This document shows, piece by piece, positions 58,141-64,000 of a stretch of 64,000 nucleotides of DNA; position 1 is the first letter of the stretch; every line of letters starts with the position of its first letter. Location of the stretch: contig OX291547.1 of the NCBI GenBank assembly GCA_946406115.1, forward strand, positions 5,709,001 through 5,773,000, given 5' to 3'. The notes under the pieces are model-generated. The model saw nothing but the letters and a program-made list of their open reading frames with translations. It did not search any database and was not told where the DNA came from. The DNA comes from Apoda limacodes (Eukaryota; Arthropoda; Insecta; Lepidoptera; Limacodidae). The position numbers and the translations under genes were made by a program.

Positions 58141-59211
58141 AATATGAATAAGCAATTAATGAGTTAATGAGAAAGTATTAATGTGTAACTAATGAACCTT
58201 TGACCTACCACCTAACAACTAAATCACGTGTATTTGAACCCATCAATACGTATAATTTGTTGCTATAAATATCAAGAAATACCTGATAATTTTAAAAAAT
58301 TATTTTGTAAAACCAACTTTAATATTATCCTTCTTCTTTTATTAATTACTAAAAATACCTTTACTACATACCAAACAATTAAAATGTTAAGTATCATATA
58401 TGTATATGTATATCAATGCAGGTCTTCGTCTTTATATACTACTTCAATAGCAAAATGTAATCAGGCTAGAGTACACAATAATTTCACTTTATAAAAGATA
58501 AAATGAGTGAACAAAAACATTCATTTCAAGTCACAACTCAATCCTTTATTCCGAACTAAGAGGAAATCGCCAACAACAGAGTAACAATTCCTAAACATTA
58601 AGTCAGTCTCTCGGTTAGGACACTGAAGGTAATTTGAATAAGCGATGAGTGAAATCCTTGTACCCGGAGCGAGCTTAACTCATTCCAAGTCCAAACGCGT
58701 ACCACGAACTCCCAGACTGTTTCTATATGGAATTGTTTCATAACAATAACTTAAGTGATTTACTTTACTCTTATTGTTGATTAAAAAATAAGGATAGACA
58801 ATCTTCTTCTTTCCTCCAGTATGTAAAACTGTTTCTGACTTACTGACAGACAAACTAACAGATCAACGTCAAACTTTGTCTTTGGCATGTAGATTCATTG
58901 TACAGTAGGACGGACGGATTACATTTTCAAAATGGAATCGTCATTTTGGTGATTTAACCGCCGCCTAGAGAAAAAGATGGTATTAAATTTTTATTGTAAG
59001 AAATAAATTGCAAGCTCATATACGTCATATACTTCACTGTCGTGTACTGCTAGAAATATAGATTGGTAATGTCGCCAACATAAATAAGAAAAGTCGTCAG
59101 TTGATGACGTCTTAATTTCGATGACCTGTCGTAATCAAAATTTTGCAACAATGTTATTAATGTATCCGTTTTACTGTTAATACTTCTGACTTGTTTTGGA
59201 ATTGATTTTAG
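58141..59211. other. Upstream region of the cuticle-like gene
   Basis: No recognisable gene. On the minus strand an 'aataaa' near 58540 and frames upstream of it could be read as a gene end, but no motif supports this. The last 300 bp probably include regulatory sequence for the gene at 59.2 kb. Confidence 0.4.
59105..59111 (+). promoter_or_regulatory. CRE-like site TGACGTC
   Basis: An exact TGACGTC lies 132 bp upstream of the predicted start of transcription. A 7-mer can occur by chance, so function is only possible. Confidence 0.3.
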
Positions 59212-59247
59212 TATAAAAGTTTATCGCTGCTTTAACAATATATCACT
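59212..59247 (+). promoter_or_regulatory. Core promoter: TATA box and arthropod initiator
   Basis: TATAAAAG at 59212-59219 is followed 31 bp later by TCACT at 59243-59247, a variant of the arthropod initiator TCAGT, at the ideal spacing. The ATG follows 72 bp downstream. Confidence 0.75.
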
Positions 59248-59314
59248 CACTGCAACTTGTCCAAGTTATAATCAACTCGTGGCTCCACCGCGGTGACTTC
59301 AATTGTTTAACAAA

Positions 59315-60019
59315 ATGAAACTGGTGAGTGAAATTTACATGCCTTTTTTTTAAACATTATTTAGTTTACTTTTTATTTGTCCCTTTATAATGCGACATAC
59401 CAATAAAGGAAAAAGTTTTCAGTATCTAATAAACAATTTGTTAAATGTTGTTAATGAATAATTAAGAGAAGATAAGTTAAGATACTAATTATTTTTGTAG
59501 TTTTTCATCGATCAATAGATTTTTTGTCTTTATTGCAAAAATCGCGGTACCAGGTTATCTTTTTTAATTATTTCTAACTTTTTGATCAGTACCTTATTTT
59601 CTAGATTATTTTTTTACTTACATAATGCTGGTTTTTCACAGGCTATCGTATTGGCGTGTCTGGTGGGCGCCGCTTTTGCACTACCAACAGGATCTGCCGT
59701 CATGTCGACTCGCAACCTGCCTGCTCTACATCACGAAGAAGTGCACGATGAGTTGGGACAGTTCGCTTTACGGTACGTGACGGCTGAAGGCACAATCGTG
59801 GAGCAACGCGGCCGCCTCGTCCACAGCCCTGATGGACAGGCCGTGGTGATGGTCTTCGATGGAGAAACCACGTTCATCGGTGATGATGGTCTCACCTACG
59901 TCACCAAGCACCACGCCGGTATTGACGGAGCTCACTTCGAAGGTGCTCATTTACCCGTTCCGCCTCTACCTTTAGAAGTTCCAACCTTACCTGTCCTTTC
60001 CCAACGGATTCTACTATAA
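59315..60019 (+). CDS. Secreted cuticle-like protein (RR-1-like), two exons
   Basis: Exon 1 is 59315-59323 (ATG AAA CTG = MKL), donor GTGAGTG at 59324; exon 2 is 59642-60019 after the acceptor 'tttttcacag'. The 318-bp intron is phase 0. The 128-residue product has an evident signal peptide (MKLAIVLACLVGAAFALP, cleavage probably near residues 17-18). It continues with an acidic stretch (HHEEVHDELGQFALRYVT), a beta-rich middle (TIVEQRGRLV, AVVMVFDGETTF) and YVTKHHAGIDGAHFEGAHLP, which resembles the end of the Rebers-Riddiford chitin-binding consensus (Y.A...G..P.G.HLP). A tail of Pro/Leu/Val follows. The three-codon first exon ending inside the signal peptide is a hallmark of insect cuticular protein genes. 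The product would be secreted by epidermis into the cuticle. The domain is divergent, so chitin binding is inferred, not shown. Confidence 0.8.
59324..59641 (+). other. Intron of the cuticle-like gene
   Basis: Begins GTGAGTG and ends TTTTTCACAG; AT-rich with no element inserted. An open frame begins within it at 59582 but the splice signals and signal peptide favour the exon join. Confidence 0.8.
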
Positions 60020-60439
60020 ATTCTGCTCTCCTACATATGTTTACCTATGACTGTTAATTTATTTAAAATACATTTTTTGAACAATTTATCATTTGTTTTA
60101 CACAAAACACTATATCCAAGATGTTGTTATTTGTGTTTAGTAGACAATGTTCTAAGTAGCAAGTAGGTACCTGACCATATTGATTATTGCCATTCAACAA
60201 CATTACAAAAACTTTATGGCGCCTCTTCACGATTAAATGTTGGGCGAATACAGACAAGCAACCGTGAAATTGAGCGACTGCGACGTATTGTGATCGGCGC
60301 GGCGATGATCGCACGTGACGATTTTTTGGAAAAAAATGAAACGACGATTGCCCACGAGTGTAACGTTTCTACATATTCCGCAATCACGCAGTTCGTAGTT
60401 GTCTCCGGGATAATCACGTATTTGTATTTGAATTGTAAA
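60020..60439. other. 3' flank; coding-like stretch of unknown origin
   Basis: No AATAAA follows the stop; a variant AATACA lies at about 60067. Farther on, about 60220-60415 reads in one plus frame as RLNVGRIQTSNREIERLRRI and VIGAAMIARDDFLEKNETT, more protein-like than chance. I do not recognise it; it abuts a LINE. Confidence 0.35.
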
Positions 60440-61135
60440 AACTCAGTTCAGCTGCCTATGCAGTTAGGAAAGTTAGGCAGCTTACAGATGTTGACACTGC
60501 TCGCTTGGTCTACTTAAGCTATTTCCATTCCGTTAGGTCTTATGGCATTTTGCTTTGGGGTAAGGCAGCTGATATTGATACTGTCTTTATTTTGCAAAAG
60601 AGAGCAGTACGGTCAATTTATAAATTAGAACCTCGAATTTCTCTTAGGGAACTATTTATTTTATTGATATTTTAACTGTTCCTTGCCAATATATCTTGGC
60701 TTGTATAATGTATGTACGCCAAAATTGTCACTTATTTGCTAAAAATAGTGACCTCTACAGTGTTAATACAAGGAATAAGGATAAATTGGTAGTTCCAAAA
60801 TGTCGTCTTCAGAAGGTACATAGCTCTTTCGCAATACAAAGTATATTTTTCTACAATAAAATTCCAGAACATGTTGTATATTTACCCTAAAATAAATTTA
60901 AAATATATGTCAAAGATAGTTTAATGAAAAAAAGCTATTACAAAGTTGATGAATACATAAATGATAAAAATGCTTGGAAAAATTAGAACTTTATTGATTT
61001 GTATTGGGGCATTTGAAATATTTTTTTAAATTAAAACATTGCATATTATGTTATTACCTAGTGTAAGGCTGTATTGTATTTTTATATGATGTATAAAAGA
61101 TTAACTGCTACGTTTATTGCCGGTTCTTCTCGGTA
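60440..61135 (+). mobile_element. 5'-truncated LINE, copy of the family at 57417 and 1694
   Basis: Broken plus-strand frames give DVDTARLVYFSYFHSV, YGILLWGKAADIDTVFILQK, then frame 60696-60890 with KLVVPKCRLQKVHSSFAIQS and, after a stop, KFKIYVKDSLMKKSYYKVDE. The 3' UTR reaches 'attgccggttcttctcggtag' at about 61118-61138. At least three lesions. Confidence 0.85.
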
Positions 61136-61634
61136 GTAAAGCATTACGAGCCTTCCAATCTTCTCCTCTTATATTTTGTTCCTTTACAACACACATTGTA
61201 ACTAGTACAATCGAAGTTTTATTGGAGTTGCTTGAGTGTGTCATGCTCTTTCAAAGTGTCTCTGCGGTGGTGGCTTGTGTGTCGGGTCGTTACGTTCCCT
61301 AAAACATGGTTGAGCGAAGCGATGGCTGATTCATGTGTCATACTCGTGAACGGGTGCCGCCTGTGGAGGCTGGTCTGCTCTTGCAAACTTCTTTGTATTC
61401 TTAGTATTTAGTCTTACTTTTTTGTTTTGTTTATTAATACTGTAAGATATTGATTATTTCTTAGTGATGAATACATAAACTGTCTTTTTTTATATTAGAT
61501 ACTTTTTTATGTTGTGCTTGTGCTTTATATTTCATGTTTTTATGTTTGTAATGGAAAGTGTCCTTTTATGATAGGGAGGGCATTTTCCAATATTTAAATT
61601 GGACGCTGTAAGAGAACCGGAGAAAAGAAATGCC
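61136..61634. other. Unrecognised stretch between two LINE tails
   Basis: Contains a GC-richer patch (61240-61390) but no recognisable coding motif. It may be an insertion between duplicated 3' UTR segments. Confidence 0.4.
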
Positions 61635-61765
61635 CTTGCTGAGTTTATTGCCGGTTCTTCTCAGTACAAGGTATCCCGCCCTATAGACTTACGAACCGAT
61701 GGCGTAGTGACATTCATAAGTGCTCAATTATTGTAGCCTAAACTGAATAAATTATATTGAATTTG
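61635..61765 (+). mobile_element. Second LINE 3' terminus
   Basis: 'gctgagtttattgccggttc' repeats the 3' UTR word found at 61118. It continues to 'tagcctaaactgaataaat' and a 'ttgaatttgaatt' tail, the full 3' end missing from the first segment. Confidence 0.75.
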
Positions 61766-62739
61766 AATTCATTTATTTACCTTGGTGTTCTGCAAAGTGC
61801 AATAAATAATTAAGATTCACCATCTTCTTTTCACCTTTATTTTTTTACAACTTTTGATTTAACTAGTGATTGTTTACATTAAATAAGCGGTATCTAAATA
61901 CAAAACGCGCTGACGCAGCAGAATAATTTTTAGTTGCAGAATAATGTTGTGCTTTTGTTTTTACCGTTTTATAAGCATTTATTTGCGTCATTTGTAAATA
62001 CGCAAGGTTCAAAATTTGTCATCTATTCTTACAAGAACCTGTTGGCATCCTAGGAATTCAATTTTAGCATACCTATGTTACAATGACAATGCCGTATAAT
62101 GGTATTATACAACTGGTCGAATGACAGAGTCTGAAGGTGGCCATTAGAACTTCTTAATCGAAGTTGCACCTCTATTTGGCTCCGGCTTTACCAATGGCAG
62201 AAAATGCTCAATGGCTTGAAGCATCCGCGTCTCGCTTAAGTGTGCAATATAAATTGTTAAACAAAAGAATAGTAGCCAGAGTCTAGTGATTGTAAACTGA
62301 TAAAGTTATATTGAGAAATAGTTGTGTATATTTGATAGATTTATTCATTCAAAATACATTAAAAGATACTGGATACTGGAGATACATATTTTTAAACACA
62401 AAAATAAGTTATAGTTGTCTACATTTAGCGCGGAAATAATAGAGGAGTTAACTATTTATATAAACATGATACATTAAAAATAATTTAGTTAGTCATTGGT
62501 TTCCGCCATGTAATCATTGAATTGAATTATTTTAAAAGTATAAACAAAAACAAAAAGACCGCAGGTACCTATCTACATAAATAACTCTAGACGGTAACCA
62601 AAAGAGATATTTGTATTTATAGCAAAAATAAATAAAATAGTAAAAAATATAGTGTCGAAATAAAGCAAATACTCCTCCAGTAAACAAGATAGTTAAATCC
62701 CGACGTGCTATGGTCGTCAGATTTTTTATATATATGACT
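61766..62739. other. No gene recognised
   Basis: AT-rich; nothing supported. Confidence 0.5.
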
Positions 62740-63110
62740 TAGTTGGTAAACAAGCTAAAAGTCACCGCAGCCTAAGAAATCTTGTAACACCAGGAACATT
62801 ACTCGCGCGTTGCTGACCCCTTAAAAATCTAATAACTTCCTTCTCGATGAACTCTTTATCGTAGTCCTTAGAGAAAACCTTGACAGGAAGCTCTTTTCAC
62901 AAGCTAAGCGTTCGCGGTAGGAAGTTCCTCTGAAACCGCACTCTACGTACATTTAGGTTCTAAAGTATGAGGATGGATTCCCTGCCGATGGCGGGCGGTG
63001 CGATGGTAGAAAATAGTCGCGGGCATCATGTTGAAAAAATCCTCAGAACGCATCTCATTATATAAGCGGTAGATCACACAACTCTCTCCTTAAACTTAAG
63101 GGTTCAATAC
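62740..63110 (-). mobile_element. LINE 3' part, minus strand
   Basis: Plus-strand words 'gttggtaaacaagctaaaag', 'attactcgcgcgttgctgacc', 'gtagtccttagagaaaacctt' and 'gatggcgggcggtgcgatgg' align with 46743-47110, the C-terminal domain and 3' UTR of that LINE. Frames are broken throughout. Confidence 0.8.
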
Positions 63111-63400
63111 GGCTACGGTTTTATAACCTCGTTTAGAGAGTTTGGGTTCGTCTACAAAAAAAATACTTTGAATGCAGCTAGGAAAAGTCAACTAAAAAAT
63201 TTGGTCTCCACAAGTATTACAGTCTTAGACGGTATGTCGGGTCTTATAATGCAGCTTTAGGACGCCAACATTTGCAACTACGCCACTCATTCAGTATCGT
63301 TGAAATTCGGTATTATTTTGTTTAATTGTATATTGAAATATATTTATTGATACGTAAAACTTATAAATGTCTTATCCCCATAGTCGTTTTATTATCTCTT
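63111..63400. other. Further decayed LINE or unrecognised sequence
   Basis: Some words near 63110-63150 ('gagagtttgggttcgtc') continue the LINE match; beyond that nothing is recognised. Confidence 0.35.
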
Positions 63401-63495
63401 TTACCTAAAGGGTGCCAAGAAGAAATCGCTTTTTAGCGACAGTTTCTTATTTTTTTTTTCATTTTTATATGTTATTTTTATGTATAAAAATGAAA
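63401..63495 (+). mobile_element. LINE 3'-UTR fragment with covarying hairpin
   Basis: 'cctaaagggtgccaagaagaa' followed by ATCGCT-tttt-AGCGAC (63425-63440) matches the end of the LINE at 11876-14205 ('cctaaggttggctggaagaa' then the hairpin). Only the 3' terminus is present. Confidence 0.6.
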
Positions 63496-63539
63496 ATAAG
63501 AATATTTCTACTACAACCACTTTTCAAACCCCCGTCGTC

Positions 63540-64000
63540 GTTCGTAATTTCAGCCCGAAGACGCTCACTGCTGAACGTAGGCCTCCCCCATATGTCTCCA
63601 CAACGGCCGGTCCTAAACCGCCCGCGCCCATCGGCTTCCTTCGGCTCTGAGCAGGTCGTCTTTACATCTGGTAGGAGGCCTTCCCGTGCTGCGTCTTTCG
63701 ATCTGTGGTTGCCACTCGAGAACCTTTCTTTCCTATCGGTTATCGGTTCGACGAGCGATGTGGCCTGCCCATTGCCACTTCAGCTTCACTTGAGCTATGT
63801 CGGTTACTTTGGTTGTGAGGCGAATTTACTTATTTTGGATTTTATCCCGCAAAGAAACACCAAGCATATCTCTTTCCACAGCCCGCTGAGCGACAAGTGA
63901 GGTGATTTAGGAGACCAACAGTAAGAGACCACCTTTCATCAACACTTGCAACACAACTTGAATAGACTTCGTCTTTAAGCACTCAGGTATTTTGGACGAA
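63540..64000 (-). pseudogene. RTE-type LINE C-terminal region, runs off the window
   Basis: On the minus strand: LGVSLRDKI near 63860, TKVTDIAQVKLKWQWAGHIA (63820-63760), RKVLEWQP, then GRPPTRCKDDL (about 63670), WRHMGEAYVQQ (about 63590) and the RTE tail 'tcagcagtgagcgtcttcgg'. Several frame breaks. The plus-strand open frame at 63412-63900 is merely its antisense shadow. The upstream RT should lie beyond the window end. Confidence 0.85.

Noticed and set aside
58500..58740. Possible minus-strand gene end with AATAAA
   Set aside because: Frames upstream have no recognisable motif and the signal is common in AT-rich DNA.
63412..63900. 162-residue plus-strand open frame
   Set aside because: Covers a LINE 3'-UTR fragment and then runs antisense to the RTE C-terminal region.

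Overview
The window looks like AT-rich, gene-poor nuclear DNA from a moth or butterfly (Lepidoptera). This rests on sequence character only: Helitron-like elements with A|TC...CTAG|T termini, the repeat boxes 'gttcc-taccc' and 'gcgcgagtc-gactcgc', RTE and Jockey-type LINEs, tRNA-headed SINEs and an insect-type secreted cuticle-like protein. No bacterial operons, rRNA genes, intact tRNA genes or CRISPR arrays were seen.

Layout. 0-3 kb: a Helitron-derived fragment holding a perfect 60-bp inverted repeat, then a minus-strand LINE split by a younger plus-strand LINE with a 7-bp target duplication. 3-10 kb: a 14-bp minisatellite, a TIR repeat with an internal AC microsatellite, SINE-like and RTE scraps. 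10-18.3 kb: three copies of one LINE family (a 3' tail, a 2.3-kb plus copy, a 1.6-kb minus copy) and a complete 550-bp Helitron. 19.4-22.2 kb: a Jockey-clade LINE followed at once by a 3'-truncated Tc1 transposase. 22-35 kb: mostly unrecognised AT-rich DNA with LINE and SINE tails. 35.5-38.4 kb: decayed LTR-retroelement pieces in opposite orientations around a GC-rich array of six 82-bp units. 38.4-39.3 kb: a foldback with clustered CGGCC-core motifs. 39.7-42.5 kb: three Helitron-like elements. 46.4-48.1 kb: a Helitron fragment, a fairly fresh LINE and an unrecognised coding-like stretch. 52.4-54.3 kb: a possible transposase-derived first-exon/second-exon pair, whose first exon was copied into a nearby site flanked by a 98-bp duplication. 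57.1-57.9 kb: a LINE nested in a Helitron with an 11-bp duplication. 59.2-60.0 kb: the only convincing host gene, a two-exon secreted cuticle-like protein with TATA box, initiator and good splice sites. 60.4-64 kb: more LINE remnants.

Functionally the window is a transposon landscape around one small structural gene. The coding content otherwise is reverse transcriptase, one transposase and one retroviral-type protease remnant, nearly all broken by stops or frameshifts. No new multi-gene system was found. The most unusual signals are structural: the perfect 125-bp palindrome, the 82-bp hairpin-bearing array, the CCTAANNNCGGCC cluster, the B-A'-B' duplication, and a LINE 3'-UTR hairpin whose closing base pair covaries between copies.
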